A DNA stretch of 64,000 nt from Vibrio ponticus (lineage in GTDB: Bacteria > Pseudomonadota > Gammaproteobacteria > Enterobacterales > Vibrionaceae). The notes below the pieces were generated by a model. It searched no databases. It saw only the letters and a program-made list of their open reading frames with translations, and was not told where the DNA came from. The DNA lies in assembly GCF_009938225.1 (NCBI RefSeq), contig NZ_AP019657.1, positions 682,001 to 746,000 on the forward strand, given 5' to 3'. Shown here piece after piece: positions 1-9,118 of this stretch; the first letter of the stretch is position 1; each line of letters begins with the position of its first letter. The position numbers were made by a program, and so were the translations under genes.

Positions 1-230
1 GTGAACTGGCAGACGTGATCGGTATTCTGCACCAAGATCCAGAAGCGTTCCTAAAAGGCGATGCAGGCAGCGACGACGAAGTGGCTGAAATTGAAGCACT
101 CATTAAATTGCGTAACGATTCTCGCGCAGCAAAAGACTGGGCGAACGCAGATATGGCTCGTGACAAGCTAAATGAGCTAGGTGTGGTGCTGGAAGATGGT
201 GCTGAAGGTACAACCTGGCGTCGCAAATAA
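1..230 (+). CDS. cysS: Cysteinyl-tRNA synthetase, C-terminal fragment
   Basis: The window opens inside this gene; the reading frame runs from base 3 to a TAA at 228-230 and encodes the last 75 or so residues. The fragment has the acidic helical C-terminal region of CysRS (a helix with [17 protein letters not shown], then a helix with [12 protein letters not shown], then the end EGTTWRRK), which is the anticodon-binding end of the enzyme. The full enzyme charges tRNA-Cys with cysteine in the cytoplasm. The HIGH and KMSKS catalytic motifs would lie upstream, outside the window. No obvious rho-independent terminator follows immediately; a repeat-rich gap does. Confidence 0.9.
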   Translation, partial: ELADVIGILHQDPEAFLKGDAGSDDEVAEIEALIKLRNDSRAAKDWANADMARDKLNELGVVLEDGAEGTTWRRK

Positions 231-542
231 GTATCTACGTCCTTCTTGATGTTGTAGCGTTGTTGACTGCACTCGAAAACCTCATCACATAGTAAACCTA
301 TGCTCAGAGGCTTTTCTCCCTGGTCGCCTAGCTACAACGTCAATAAGTTAGTAGATAACACCAATTAGATTGAGCAATGTTGCTTAAATTGCTGATGAAC
401 ACTCAGTCAATGGTATTGGTATAGACGTCCTTCTTGGCGTTGTTGACAACAACATCAAGCAGCGAATAGATAAAGCAAATTTTTAGGGCTGAGTTGTCAG
501 CCCTTTTTTCTACAAGAATTATTATTTTACGGGAATCTCTCT
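231..542. repeat. Intergenic repeat-bearing gap (MITE-like element)
   Basis: This 312-base gap contains no gene. It holds a ~95-base element bounded by inverted ends: GATGTTGTAGC at 248-258 and GCTACAACGTC at 331-341 (10 of 11 positions complementary). A second, shorter related piece starts at about 425 with the same ACGTCCTTCTTG opening seen at 239-250, and carries the palindrome GTTGTTGACAACAAC at about 439-453. Both could fold as RNA hairpins. I recognise this kind of short palindromic unit as a dispersed intergenic repeat of vibrios, but copy number elsewhere cannot be seen from here. The tdk promoter must lie in or after this region. Confidence 0.6.
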
Positions 543-1121
543 GTGGCACAGATGTACTTCTATTACTCGGCGATGAACGCCGGTAAATCAACTACGCTTC
601 TACAGTCATCATTTAACTACCAAGAGCGTGGTATGAATCCACTTATCTTTACTGCGGCTCTTGATAACCGTTATGGCGTCGGTAAAGTGAGTTCTCGAAT
701 TGGTCTACAATCTGAAGCGCATTTGTTCCAAGCAGAAACCGATCTGTTTAAAGCAATTGCAGAGCTGAATGAACAAGAGAAACGTCACTGTATTTTAATT
801 GATGAGTGTCAGTTCCTGTCTAAACAACAGGTTTATCAATTAACCGAAGTGGTCGATAAGCTGCATATTCCAGTATTGTGTTACGGTCTACGTACAGACT
901 TCTTAGGTGAGCTATTTGAAGGCAGTAAGTACCTGCTTTCTTGGGCGGACAAATTGGTTGAATTGAAAACCATTTGCCACTGCGGTCGCAAAGCGAACAT
1001 GGTGATTCGTACTGATGAGCATGGTAATGCGATTAAAGAAGGTGACCAAGTGGCGATTGGTGGTAATGATCGCTACGTTTCGGTATGCCGCCAACACTAC
1101 AAAGAAGCGTTAGGTAAGTAA
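543..1121 (+). CDS. tdk: Thymidine kinase
   Basis: Phosphorylates thymidine to dTMP with ATP in the pyrimidine salvage pathway; cytoplasmic. The 192-residue product has the type-II TK layout: P-loop MNAGKST at residues 11-17, the Walker B-like DECQ at 87-90 (with the catalytic Glu), and a zinc ribbon formed by C145, C147, C182 and H185. The start is a GTG at 543, chosen because the conserved [17 protein letters not shown]-terminus begins there and GGGAA lies about 10 bases upstream. It is a stand-alone gene ended by a strong shared terminator with infA. Length matches the Vibrio/E. coli enzyme, and nothing is missing. Confidence 0.97.
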   Translation: MAQMYFYYSAMNAGKSTTLLQSSFNYQERGMNPLIFTAALDNRYGVGKVSSRIGLQSEAHLFQAETDLFKAIAELNEQEKRHCILIDECQFLSKQQVYQLTEVVDKLHIPVLCYGLRTDFLGELFEGSKYLLSWADKLVELKTICHCGRKANMVIRTDEHGNAIKEGDQVAIGGNDRYVSVCRQHYKEALGK

Positions 1122-1130
1122 CCGTGTAGC

Positions 1131-1161
1131 ATACCCAGGAAGTTTATAGAACTCTGGGTAT
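1131..1161. repeat. 8-bp inverted repeat after tdk
   Basis: ATACCCAG at 1131-1138 and CTGGGTAT at 1154-1161 are perfectly complementary around a 15-base loop. The arms resemble the TATACCCA/TGGGTATA ends of the repeat family seen before aspS, icd and ruvC in this window, so this is probably a short or degenerate member. Confidence 0.45.
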
Positions 1162-1172
1162 ATTATAGATAC

Positions 1173-1201
1173 AAAAAACGGAGCCATTGGCTCCGTTTTT
1201 T
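1173..1201. terminator. Bidirectional terminator between tdk and infA
   Basis: A 13-bp stem (1173-1185 with 1189-1201) around an ATT loop, with A-run and T-run flanks, so it can stop transcription from tdk on the plus strand and from infA on the minus strand. Confidence 0.9.
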
Positions 1202-1222
1202 GTTGTATTCGGTAATCTAAGA

Positions 1223-1441
<219 letters not shown>

Positions 1442-1522
1442 CTAATCCTCTTTAAATAAATGGGCGTTTTTATCAGGTATATTCAGCTGATAAAAATGAA
1501 TTAAGCAAAGTTGGGGCGTATT

Positions 1523-2221
1523 CTACCCTTGCCAAGACTGATTTACTAGCCTTTGATGAGGATGAAAGCGGACTTTGTAATTCATTGCCGGACATTCATC
1601 TATTTGATAGCCGAGATAGAGCCACTGTTTCCCCTGTTCTTGGCAATGCTCCAATTGCAATAAAACGCCAAGTGTACCAAGAGATAGCGGGTGAGAAGGC
1701 TCGTAAAAGGTATAGAAAGCGCTGGCGCTGTTGGACAAGATATCTGTTACCGCCACACCAATTAACGTGTCATCTTCATATAGGTGTAAATATTGAGTGT
1801 TTAGCCAGTTGCAGTGAGTAAACTGCTCAAAACTTTGTCGATTCGGTGGGTACATCGACCCAGCACTATGACGAGCCTCGATATAGCGCGCGTATAATTC
1901 ATACCAATCCGCATCCAATTGTTCTTTGAACTGCCAAGTAATTGCTCCGGCTTTATTGCGCAGTCGCTTCTGGCTACGGGTCATCTTAAATTTATGTGCC
2001 GAGACTCGGATTGGCTCGCAAGCGTTGCATTGTTGGCACAACGGGCGGTAGATGGTATCCCCACTGCGTCGAAAGCCATTGGCGAGTAACACTTCATAAT
2101 TGGATGAGCAATGTAAGCTAGGATCAAGCGCAACCGCCACTCGTTCTTGGCGACCTGGCAGGTAGCTACAAGGGTGGTTATCAGTTAATCCGATACGAAT
2201 ATGTTGGATATCCGAGCTCAT
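1523..2221 (-). CDS. bpt: Aspartate/glutamate leucyltransferase (N-degron tagging)
   Basis: Transfers leucine from Leu-tRNA to proteins with N-terminal Asp or Glu, turning them into ClpS substrates. The 232-residue protein has the N-terminal Cys cluster CSYLP...CQQCNACEPIRV (about residues 17-75), typical of the ATE/Bpt family, and the C-terminal GNAT-like domain with FYTFYEP, LGVLLQLEHCQ and YLGYQIDECPAMNYKVRF. Its start overlaps the stop of aat by 4 bases, so the two are translationally coupled. The bacterial (Bpt) assignment rather than arginyl-transfer (Ate) rests on family knowledge of Vibrio homologues; the specificity cannot be read directly from the sequence. Confidence 0.92.
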   Translation of the reverse strand: MSSDIQHIRIGLTDNHPCSYLPGRQERVAVALDPSLHCSSNYEVLLANGFRRSGDTIYRPLCQQCNACEPIRVSAHKFKMTRSQKRLRNKAGAITWQFKEQLDADWYELYARYIEARHSAGSMYPPNRQSFEQFTHCNWLNTQYLHLYEDDTLIGVAVTDILSNSASAFYTFYEPSHPLSLGTLGVLLQLEHCQEQGKQWLYLGYQIDECPAMNYKVRFHPHQRLVNQSWQG

Positions 2222-2940
2222 GGTTGCTCCTCAACTGGTGATGAAAGCCATTGTGGCTGAAAGCACTGTTTATTAATAGCTTCTTGCCTTAAGAATAGCA
2301 GGCTTTTAATAAAATCTTCGCGTTCAAGTTCAAATGCACCTAATGACTGGGTGTGATCATTAAGTACTTGGCAATCAATAAGCTGCCCGCCATGTTGTTT
2401 GAAATGGTGACAGAAAAACCACAAAGCGATTTTGGAGGCATTACTCTGCAAACTAAACATCGATTCGCCACAAAACAGCTGTCCAACCGAAATACCATAT
2501 AGCCCACCAATCAGCTGGTTTTCTTGCCATACTTCTACTGAGTGACAGTGCCCTAGTGCGGCAAGTTGTTTGTAAGCGGCGCGCATTTCAGGGCTTAACC
2601 ACGTTTCTTCAGCACTACGCAGTGCAGCACACTGGTCAATCACTTGATCAAAAGCGTGGTTGATACTCACTCTGTATTGATGTTTACGCTGAAATTTTTT
2701 GACACTTCTGGCGGGTTTAAAGGTCTTAGGATCAAACACAGCGCGTGGCGATGGGCTCCACCACAAAATTGGTTCGCTTGGTCCATACCATGGGAAGATG
2801 CCATTGTGATAAGCTGTCATCAAACGCGCAACTGACAGATCGCCACCGAAAGCCAACAGACCATTGGGGTCGTCGAGGGCTTCAAATGGAGATGGGAAGC
2901 TTAAGTTTTCACTGTCTAGTTCTGTCAGATATATAGCCAT
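2218..2940 (-). CDS. aat: Leucyl/phenylalanyl-tRNA--protein transferase
   Basis: Adds Leu or Phe from aminoacyl-tRNA to proteins with N-terminal Arg or Lys, feeding the ClpS/ClpAP N-degron pathway. The 240-residue protein has the L/F-transferase signature: FPSPFEALDDPNGLLAFGGDL split over the N-terminus, the HNGIFPWY/ILWWSPSPRAV segment, and the substrate-pocket region GGLYGISVGQLFCGESMFS near the middle. It is the first gene of a leftward unit aat-bpt, with infA further on. The ATG at 2940 sits 15 bases from the divergent envelope gene at 2956, so the two promoters must overlap each other's 5' ends. Confidence 0.96.
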   Translation of the reverse strand: MAIYLTELDSENLSFPSPFEALDDPNGLLAFGGDLSVARLMTAYHNGIFPWYGPSEPILWWSPSPRAVFDPKTFKPARSVKKFQRKHQYRVSINHAFDQVIDQCAALRSAEETWLSPEMRAAYKQLAALGHCHSVEVWQENQLIGGLYGISVGQLFCGESMFSLQSNASKIALWFFCHHFKQHGGQLIDCQVLNDHTQSLGAFELEREDFIKSLLFLRQEAINKQCFQPQWLSSPVEEQP

Positions 2941-2955
2941 CAGAGGAATCGAATT

Positions 2956-3414
2956 ATGTTGAAGAAGTGGGTATGGATATTATTGATTTTTCCACTGTTT
3001 GCCAATGCAGCATACCAACGTAATGTTGCACGCCCAGTCAATGAAGTGGTTTTTGGTAAGGTTGATTCAGTCCGTTACATGACGCAACAAGACATAGTCA
3101 AAGCGGAAAGCAGCGGCTGGGAAACATTTTTAGGGGCAGTAGTTGGCGGTGTCATCGGCAACCAATTTGGCGGCGGTACGGGTCGTGAAGTGGCAACGGC
3201 AGTGGGGGCTGTTGCCGGGGCAAGTGTGGCGCGAAATCGAGCCAATCAAAGCTATCGGGTTGAGTATCGCTTAGTCGAATTGCTGATCCAAACTGAAGAT
3301 AAGCGTCTGATTAATGTCATTCAGGATGTCGACAGTAATATGATCTTCCAACGTGGTGACCGTGTTCGCATTCTTTACTTCAATGATGGCGTTAGGGTAG
3401 ATAAAGAATACTGA
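2956..3414 (+). CDS. Glycine-zipper (2TM) periplasmic/outer-membrane protein
   Basis: A 152-residue exported protein of unknown role. A signal peptide covers residues 1-18 (two lysines, a hydrophobic core, cleavage after FANA). There is no lipobox cysteine, so unlike SlyB/PcP it is not a lipoprotein. Residues 57-90 form a glycine-zipper double helix (FLGAVVGGVIGNQFGGGTG, then AVGAVAGASVA), and residues 95-152 look like a small beta domain. It is a member of the SlyB/glycine-zipper 2TM group by family recognition. It is transcribed divergently from aat with only a 15-base gap and is followed by a terminator hairpin, so it is monocistronic. Confidence 0.8.
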   Translation: MLKKWVWILLIFPLFANAAYQRNVARPVNEVVFGKVDSVRYMTQQDIVKAESSGWETFLGAVVGGVIGNQFGGGTGREVATAVGAVAGASVARNRANQSYRVEYRLVELLIQTEDKRLINVIQDVDSNMIFQRGDRVRILYFNDGVRVDKEY

Positions 3415-3461
3415 TATTTGCCTAAAAATAGCGATTAAATCTGCTTGCAAGCTAATTCGAG

Positions 3462-3490
3462 TTAAAACCAGATTAGGTCTGGTTTTACTC
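3462..3490 (+). terminator. Hairpin terminator after the glycine-zipper gene
   Basis: AAAACCAGA at 3464-3472 pairs with TCTGGTTTT at 3478-3486 around a five-base loop, ending in a short T-run. It lies about 50 bases after the stop at 3414. Confidence 0.65.
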
Positions 3491-3571
3491 GGGCTTTTTC
3501 GATAGTCTGAAACGACGAAGAATTTTTCATCGCTCCTATGGAAGAGTGCGAGCAAGGAATAGTAGTTTTTA

Positions 3572-4855
3572 ATGGAAAGCCTTACGTTACAACCAATCAA
3601 TAAAGTCGATGGTGAGGTCAACTTACCGGGTTCAAAAAGTGTCTCAAACCGCGCGTTGCTCTTAGCTGCGTTAGCAAAAGGCACAACACGTCTAACCAAC
3701 CTTCTTGATAGTGACGACATCCGTCACATGCTCAATGCGCTAACTAAACTCGGTGTTAATTACACCTTGTCTGCCGACAAAACGGTTTGTGAAGTAGAAG
3801 GCTTAGGTGGGGCGTTCCATTCATCTCAAGCTCTCGAGCTATTTTTGGGTAACGCAGGTACGGCGATGCGTCCTTTAGCCGCAGCACTATGCTTGGGTGA
3901 AGGTGAGTTTGTTCTTACCGGCGAACCGCGCATGAAAGAGCGTCCAATTGGTCACTTAGTGGATGCTCTGCGTCAAGCGGGTGCACAAATTGAGTATCTT
4001 GAAAATGAAAACTATCCACCACTTAAGATCATCGGCAGTGGTCTCAATGGTGGTACGGTTGAAATTGATGGTTCGATTTCCAGCCAGTTCTTGACGGCAT
4101 TTTTAATGTCTGCACCACTGGCTCAAGATGACGTTACCATTAAAATCGTCGGCGATTTAGTTTCAAAACCTTATATCGATATCACGCTACACATTATGGC
4201 GCAGTTTGGTGTTGAGGTTGAAAACCGCAATTACCAAGAGTTCGCGATTAAAGCGGGGCAACAATACGTCGCACCAGGTGATTTCTTGGTGGAAGGCGAC
4301 GCGTCATCGGCTTCTTACTTCTTAGCGGCTGCCGCAATTAAAGGTGGCGCAATCAAAGTAACCGGTATTGGTAAAAACAGTATTCAAGGTGACATTCAAT
4401 TTGCTGATGCGCTTGAAAAAATGGGCGCAGAAATTGAATGGGGCGATGACTACGTGATTTCCCGCGTTGGTAAGCTAAACGCCGTTGATCTCGATTTTAA
4501 CCATATTCCAGATGCTGCCATGACGATTGCAACGACAGCGCTTTTTGCTGAAGGGACAACCGCGATTCGCAACGTATACAACTGGCGCGTAAAAGAGACC
4601 GACCGTTTAGCGGCAATGGCGACAGAGTTACGCAAAGTCGGCGCAGAAGTAGAAGAAGGACACGATTACATTATCGTAACCCCACCTGCGCAACTTAAAC
4701 ATGCAGCAATCGATACTTATGATGATCATCGTATGGCAATGTGCTTCTCACTCGTGGCGCTAAGCGATACACCAGTGACGATCAACGATCCGAAATGCAC
4801 CTCAAAAACCTTCCCAGATTATTTTGAGAAGCTGGAATCATTAAGCGTAGCTTAA
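3572..4855 (+). CDS. aroA: 3-phosphoshikimate 1-carboxyvinyltransferase (EPSP synthase)
   Basis: Joins shikimate-3-phosphate and phosphoenolpyruvate in the sixth step of the chorismate pathway; cytoplasmic. The 427-residue protein has the class I pattern: [20 protein letters not shown] (PGSKS substrate-binding loop) at about residues 19-38, [20 protein letters not shown] (phosphate/PEP-binding) at about 91-110, [17 protein letters not shown], and the C-terminal region [14 protein letters not shown]. The start is the ATG at 3572 with AAGGA about 14 bases upstream. It stands alone, without serC or cmk, and is followed by the repeat block. Confidence 0.98.
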   Translation: MESLTLQPINKVDGEVNLPGSKSVSNRALLLAALAKGTTRLTNLLDSDDIRHMLNALTKLGVNYTLSADKTVCEVEGLGGAFHSSQALELFLGNAGTAMRPLAAALCLGEGEFVLTGEPRMKERPIGHLVDALRQAGAQIEYLENENYPPLKIIGSGLNGGTVEIDGSISSQFLTAFLMSAPLAQDDVTIKIVGDLVSKPYIDITLHIMAQFGVEVENRNYQEFAIKAGQQYVAPGDFLVEGDASSASYFLAAAAIKGGAIKVTGIGKNSIQGDIQFADALEKMGAEIEWGDDYVISRVGKLNAVDLDFNHIPDAAMTIATTALFAEGTTAIRNVYNWRVKETDRLAAMATELRKVGAEVEEGHDYIIVTPPAQLKHAAIDTYDDHRMAMCFSLVALSDTPVTINDPKCTSKTFPDYFEKLESLSVA

Positions 4856-4858
4856 TGA

Positions 4859-5032
4859 GGGAACGCCTTTCGGCTACGGATGACGGATTCGGGAACGTAA
4901 AACGGGGTTTTACTTACGGATGATGGATGTGGGAACGTAAAACGAGGTTTTACTTTCGGACTACGGATGCGGGAACGTAAAACGGGGTTTTACTTACGGA
5001 CGACGGATACTGGAACGTAAAACGAACGTTTA
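4859..5032. repeat. 40-bp tandem repeat array downstream of aroA
   Basis: Three complete units of exactly 40 bases begin at 4891, 4931 and 4971 with GGGAACGTAAAACG. A diverged unit precedes them (from 4859) and a partial unit follows (from 5011). Inside each unit GTAAAAC and GTTTTAC form a 7-bp inverted repeat with a 3-base loop, so each unit could fold as its own hairpin in RNA. The array starts 3 bases after the aroA stop and is therefore in the aroA 3' region. There are no unique spacers, so it is not a CRISPR array. Confidence 0.85.
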
Positions 5033-5045
5033 TTGCGGGCTGATA

Positions 5046-5345
5046 TTTTTGTCATTCCATAGAGCGCGTAAGCGCGAGTAGGGAATCTGGTTTTTCTCGC
5101 ATCTCGAAGCAGAGCTATGCTCTGCGTTCCCGATTCCCGGAGCGAAGCTTCGCTTCGCGTTCCGAACATACGTAATGGGTTCTGAAACGCAAAAGAAAAG
5201 GCTGACGTGGCGTCAGCCTTTGTTATTTTTGTTATTCCATAGAGCGCGTAAGCGCGAGTAAGGAATCTGATTTTTCTCGTATCTCGAAGCAGAGCTATGC
5301 TCTGCGTTCCCGATTCCCGAAGCAAAGCTCAGCTTCGCGTTCCAA
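5046..5345. repeat. Two ~118-bp direct repeats, 180 bp apart
   Basis: Copy A (about 5046-5163) and copy B (about 5226-5343) share the order ATTCCATAGAGCGCGTAAGC, GCAGAGCTATGCTCTGC, CGATTCCCG and TTCGCGTTCC with few differences. Each copy contains internal palindromes (GCGCGTAAGCGCG; GCAGAGCTATGCTCTGC; in copy A also GAAGCTTCGCTTC). The second half of each copy is richer in sequence change than the first. It is most likely a non-coding dispersed element of the kind common between Vibrio genes. The antisense reading frame through it is a by-product of the repeat. Confidence 0.8.
5197..5230 (+). terminator. Hairpin terminator between the direct repeats
   Basis: AAAGGCTGACG and CGTCAGCCTTT pair around TGG, followed by TGTTATTTTT. 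It is the first strong terminator after aroA and may end that transcript; the flanking A-run also allows use from the left-going side for yciN. Confidence 0.65.
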
Positions 5346-5364
5346 AAATTATGAGCTCAGCTCA

Positions 5365-5613
5365 TTATTTTTCGATCGTGAACTCTTTCGAAAGGTGATG
5401 CGCCAAGTACTTAAACATATTAAATACCGCAGTCGTTTGGCTGGTTGGTAGACCGTTGTCGTCTAAGAAGTAGTTGCCTTTGAAAACCAATACGCCTTCT
5501 TTTTCTTCAACGCTGTCTGCGCGCATGCCTTCGATGTAATCGTCATGCTCTTGAATGATTTGGTTGGCGATCAGTAGTAGGTCGAATGTAGAAATTACTT
5601 TTTTATCGCTCAT
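5365..5613 (-). CDS. yciN: YciN family protein (DUF2498)
   Basis: A small 82-residue cytoplasmic protein of unknown function. The sequence (MSDKKVISTFDLLLIANQII, then HDDYIEGM, FKGNYFLDDNGLPT and TAVFNMFKYLAHHLS) matches the YciN/DUF2498 family, which in E. coli also lies beside topA. I placed the start at the ATG at 5613 rather than further upstream because AAGGTAAC sits at the right distance before it and the family length is about 83 residues. It is divergent from topA, with 444 bases between them. No catalytic motif is visible. Confidence 0.88.
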   Translation of the reverse strand: MSDKKVISTFDLLLIANQIIQEHDDYIEGMRADSVEEKEGVLVFKGNYFLDDNGLPTSQTTAVFNMFKYLAHHLSKEFTIEK

Positions 5614-6057
5614 GATAGTTACCTTAGGCTGTGATTTTGGCGAGATGGGCAAGGATTTTAAAGGTAAGAAAATATAAATGCCAATGACTTGTCGCAATAA
5701 AAATGGAACTTGGTTTGCTATCCAACTGTATTTAAAGAGAGAAAATGTTTTGTGACGGGCTACATAAATCTGTTTACTCCATTGGCGGAACCATGAATCC
5801 CCCGTTTAGTATGTGGCACTTCAGATACAGGCTTATTCCCTTTATATATCGCAGGGATACGGTCTGCGTGTTGCGTTGAAACGATCTCTGCCTCGTAAAC
5901 GCAAAGATCGACGATTTGTCGAGCAGTCAAAGTTGATTTTCAAAAAAGATATTGATCTTCTGGCAATCTCGCTCAATAGTAAAAAAAGAAGCAATGTTTT
6001 AAGTATGTTGTGCGATAAAATTCGCATCAGTCATTTTAAAGGACACCAGAGTCAGTT
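5614..6057. other. yciN-topA divergent intergenic region
   Basis: 444 bases without a gene that I can support. It must contain the promoters for both yciN and topA; the last 150 bases are AT-rich and end with AAAGGA some 15 bases before the topA ATG. A 28-codon frame starts at 5793 behind GGCGG but has nothing else to support it. Confidence 0.5.
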
Positions 6058-8679
6058 ATGGGCAAGTCACTCGTTATTGTGGAGTCGCCAGCTAAGGCGA
6101 AGACCATCAATAAATATCTCGGTAAGGACTTCATAGTAAAGTCTAGTGTGGGTCACGTGCGTGATCTACCAACTGCAGGTCAAAGCACCGGTCAGAAAGC
6201 GGCAGCGGTATCTACCAAAGGTTTAAGCGTCGAAGAAAAAGCCCGCATTAAACAAGAAAAAGATCGTAAATCGCTGATCAAAAAAATGGGTATCGACCCA
6301 TACAACGGCTGGGAAGCTAACTACCAAGTTCTTCCAGGTAAAGAGAAAGTAGTTGCCGAGCTGCAAAAACTGGCGAAAGACGCAGATTGCGTTTATCTCG
6401 CAACCGATTTGGACCGCGAGGGAGAGGCTATCGCTTGGCACCTTCGTGAGATCATCGGCGGCGATGAAGAGCGATATAAACGCGTAGTATTTAACGAAAT
6501 TACTAAAAACGCGATCCAACAAGCTTTCCAGAGTCCTGGTGAGCTGAGTATGGATGGCGTTAATGCACAGCAAGCACGTCGATTCATGGACCGTGTAGTG
6601 GGCTTTATGGTGTCTCCACTACTATGGAAGAAAGTGGCGCGTGGCTTGTCAGCTGGTCGTGTACAGTCAGTAGCGGTAAAACTGCTGGTTGAGCGCGAGC
6701 GCGAAATCAAAGCGTTTATTCCAGAAGAGTTTTGGGATATTCACGCGAATACCAAAACACAGGATAAAACGGACTTCCGTCTGCAAGTCTCTCAAAAAGA
6801 TGGCGTAGCCTTTAAACCGGTTAACGAAGCAGAGACGAAGGCTGCGATGTCTGTGTTGGAAAACGCAGCATACGAAGTATGTAAGCGTGAAGACCGTCCG
6901 ACGTCGAGCAAGCCGTCAGCACCGTTTATCACTTCAACACTACAACAAGCGGCGAGTACGCGCCTTGGCTACGGTGTTAAGAAAACGATGATGCTAGCGC
7001 AGCGTTTATATGAAGCGGGCTACATCACCTATATGCGTACCGACTCGACTAACCTGAGTGCGGAAGCGGTTGAAACTCTTCGTGGTTACATCAGCAGCGA
7101 ATTTGGTGATGCGTACCTACCGGCTAAAGCCAATGTATACGGCAGCAAAGAGGGCGCACAAGAGGCGCACGAAGCGATTCGTCCTTCTGATGTGACTGTG
7201 AAAGCGGAAGACCTACAAGGTATGGAAGCGGACGCGCATAAACTGTATGCCCTAATTTGGAATCAGTTTGTCGCTTGTCAAATGACGCCTGCGCAATACG
7301 ACTCAACTACAGTGAGCGTTAAAGCGGCTGAGTACACGCTAAAAGCCAAAGGTCGTATCCTGAAGTTTGATGGTTGGACACGCGTTCAACGTCCTTTAGG
7401 TAAAAACGAAGACCAAATTCTGCCTGCGGTACAAGTGGGTGATAAGATTGATCTTGTTGAGCTCGATCCTAAGCAGCACTTCACTAAGCCGCCAGCACGC
7501 TTTACGGAAGCGGCATTGGTTAAAGAACTTGAGAAGCGCGGCATTGGTCGTCCATCGACTTACGCATCAATCATTTCAACCATCCAAGACCGTGGCTACG
7601 TGAAAGTTGACCAACGTCGTTTCTATGCAGAAAAGATGGGTGAGATTGTTACTGACCGTCTTGACGGTAGCTTCCATGAGCTAATGAACTATGAGTTCAC
7701 TTCACGCATGGAAGAGAAGCTTGACCAAATCGCGGAAGGTGAAGCGAAATGGAAATCAGTGCTAGACAACTTCTTTAGTGATTTCTCAGGTGATCTTGAG
7801 AAAGCAGAACAAGAAGAAGACCAAGGTGGTATGAAACCAAACCACATCGTCTACACCGATATCGAATGTCCAACCTGTTCACGTCCTATGGGTATCCGTA
7901 CGGCATCAACAGGCGTATTCCTAGGTTGTTCTGGTTATGCATTGCCACCGAAAGAGCGTTGTAAGACAACCATTAACCTTGGCGATGAAGAAGGCATCAT
8001 CAATGTTCTAGAGGAAGACGTTGAAACCGCAGCTCTGCGCGCTAAGAAACGTTGTCCAATCTGTGAAACAGCGATGGATGCGTACTTGATCGATGACAAA
8101 CGTAAACTGCATGTTTGTGGTAACAACCCGAACTGTGAAGGTTACGTGGTTGAGTTTGGTGAGTACAAAGTAAAAGGCTATGACGGTCCAGTTGTTGAAT
8201 GTGACAAGTGTGGCAGCGACATGGTACTGAAAAACGGTCGTTTTGGTAAATACATGGATTGCACCAGCGAAACATGTAAAAACACCCGTAAGATCTTAAA
8301 GAATGGCGAAGTTGCGCCACCAAAAGAAGATCCAGTGCATTTCCCTGAATTGCCATGTGAAAACTCAGACGCTTACTTTGTATTACGCGATGGCGCGTCA
8401 GGTCTATTCCTAGCCGCGAGCACTTTTCCTAAATCACGTGAAACTCGTGCTCCATTAGTGGAAGAGCTGAAACGCTTCAAGGATCGCATCTCAGCGAAAT
8501 TCCACTACTTAACGGAAGCGCCAGAGAAAGATCCAGATGGTTTGCCAATGGTTGTGCGCTTTAGCCGCAAGACCAAAGAGAACTACGTTCGTTCTGAAGT
8601 CGATGGTAAACCATCAGGCTACACAGCGCTCTACATTGACGGTAAATGGGAAGTGACCGACAAGCGTAAGAAAAAATAG
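6058..8679 (+). CDS. topA: DNA topoisomerase I
   Basis: Type IA topoisomerase that relaxes negative supercoils through a transient 5'-phosphotyrosyl link. The 873-residue protein begins with the Toprim domain ([20 protein letters not shown]; acidic [13 protein letters not shown] near residue 120). It has the catalytic tyrosine in [10 protein letters not shown] at residue 325, and the [19 protein letters not shown] segment near 497. The C-terminal third has several tetracysteine zinc-ribbon repeats (CPTC...GCSGY; CPIC...CGNNPNC; CDKC...CTSETC), then TOPRIM-independent DNA-binding repeats. The start is the ATG at 6058. A strong terminator follows. Length and domain order are normal. Confidence 0.98.
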   Translation: MGKSLVIVESPAKAKTINKYLGKDFIVKSSVGHVRDLPTAGQSTGQKAAAVSTKGLSVEEKARIKQEKDRKSLIKKMGIDPYNGWEANYQVLPGKEKVVAELQKLAKDADCVYLATDLDREGEAIAWHLREIIGGDEERYKRVVFNEITKNAIQQAFQSPGELSMDGVNAQQARRFMDRVVGFMVSPLLWKKVARGLSAGRVQSVAVKLLVEREREIKAFIPEEFWDIHANTKTQDKTDFRLQVSQKDGVAFKPVNEAETKAAMSVLENAAYEVCKREDRPTSSKPSAPFITSTLQQAASTRLGYGVKKTMMLAQRLYEAGYITYMRTDSTNLSAEAVETLRGYISSEFGDAYLPAKANVYGSKEGAQEAHEAIRPSDVTVKAEDLQGMEADAHKLYALIWNQFVACQMTPAQYDSTTVSVKAAEYTLKAKGRILKFDGWTRVQRPLGKNEDQILPAVQVGDKIDLVELDPKQHFTKPPARFTEAALVKELEKRGIGRPSTYASIISTIQDRGYVKVDQRRFYAEKMGEIVTDRLDGSFHELMNYEFTSRMEEKLDQIAEGEAKWKSVLDNFFSDFSGDLEKAEQEEDQGGMKPNHIVYTDIECPTCSRPMGIRTASTGVFLGCSGYALPPKERCKTTINLGDEEGIINVLEEDVETAALRAKKRCPICETAMDAYLIDDKRKLHVCGNNPNCEGYVVEFGEYKVKGYDGPVVECDKCGSDMVLKNGRFGKYMDCTSETCKNTRKILKNGEVAPPKEDPVHFPELPCENSDAYFVLRDGASGLFLAASTFPKSRETRAPLVEELKRFKDRISAKFHYLTEAPEKDPDGLPMVVRFSRKTKENYVRSEVDGKPSGYTALYIDGKWEVTDKRKKK

Positions 8680-8697
8680 GCGCATTAAGTTTGATTG

Positions 8698-8727
8698 AAA
8701 AAGCAGCGATTTATCGCTGCTTTTTTT
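8698..8727 (+). terminator. topA terminator
   Basis: GCAGCGAT at 8703-8710 pairs with ATCGCTGC at 8713-8720, extended by A/T runs, followed by seven T residues. Confidence 0.9.
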
Positions 8728-9118
8728 ATGCGTCAAATTGCCTAGTAATATTCTGTTTTATAATGCAAGCATTCTGTATGTGAGAAGTTCACAAAATAAA
8801 AAATTTCGTCTGACTGTTTTTTGAACGAAATTTATGATGAACGTCATACTTCTGTTCATTGACTGTTATTGAATTGTGTCATTAATGAGTCGCAGTGTGA
8901 CTTAGATCAGGTGCTTGTGAAGCAACCTGTGAGTATGCAGCAGTATGGGTTAATTAAAATTGTAATCTTCATTGGATAGGATAGTTTATAACCGACGGGT
9001 TGCAGATAATAATGGAGTCAATCCAGATAATAACGCCAACCGTTAAGGCTTTGCCTACCTAGGGAAAAGGTGTCAGCAATTGACACCAAATGATAAAAAA
9101 TAATATGGAGAATAATCG
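8728..9118 (+). promoter_or_regulatory. Long glgC 5' region with candidate structured leader
   Basis: 391 bases separate the topA terminator from glgC. The distal part has a CRP-like half-conserved site, TGTGA-N6-TCAGG at 8896-8911. The proximal part (8995-9087) has a series of potential stems: ACGGGTTG (8995-9002) with CAACCGT (9037-9043), enclosing TGGA/TCCA (9013-9016 with 9022-9025); AGGC/GCCT (9046-9056); and the perfect GGTGTCA/TGACACC (9069-9087). The ribosome site GGAG follows at about 9107. GGA triplets occur several times, which would also fit CsrA binding as known for the E. coli glgC leader. No known riboswitch consensus was recognised. Confidence 0.5.

Noticed and set aside
3271..3720. 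Antisense 149-codon frame over the glycine-zipper gene end and aroA start
   Set aside because: It overlaps two genes with strong family support and spans a terminator.
4859..5032. CRISPR-like periodicity of the 40-bp repeats
   Set aside because: The units are directly adjacent without unique spacers, and no cas genes are near.
4990..5325. A 111-codon antisense frame through the repeat block after aroA
   Set aside because: The protein is an internal duplication produced by the two direct repeats, has no ribosome site and no family resemblance.
5813..6136. A 107-codon frame overlapping the start of topA
   Set aside because: It runs into the TopA frame, has no ribosome site and its composition is basic and low in complexity. 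A 28-codon frame from 5793 behind GGCGG also lacks other support.
8728..9118. A GEMM-type c-di-GMP riboswitch in the glgC leader, prompted by GGCTTTGCCTACC on the plus strand
   Set aside because: Only the complement of a short piece resembles the consensus; the other conserved blocks are missing on both strands.
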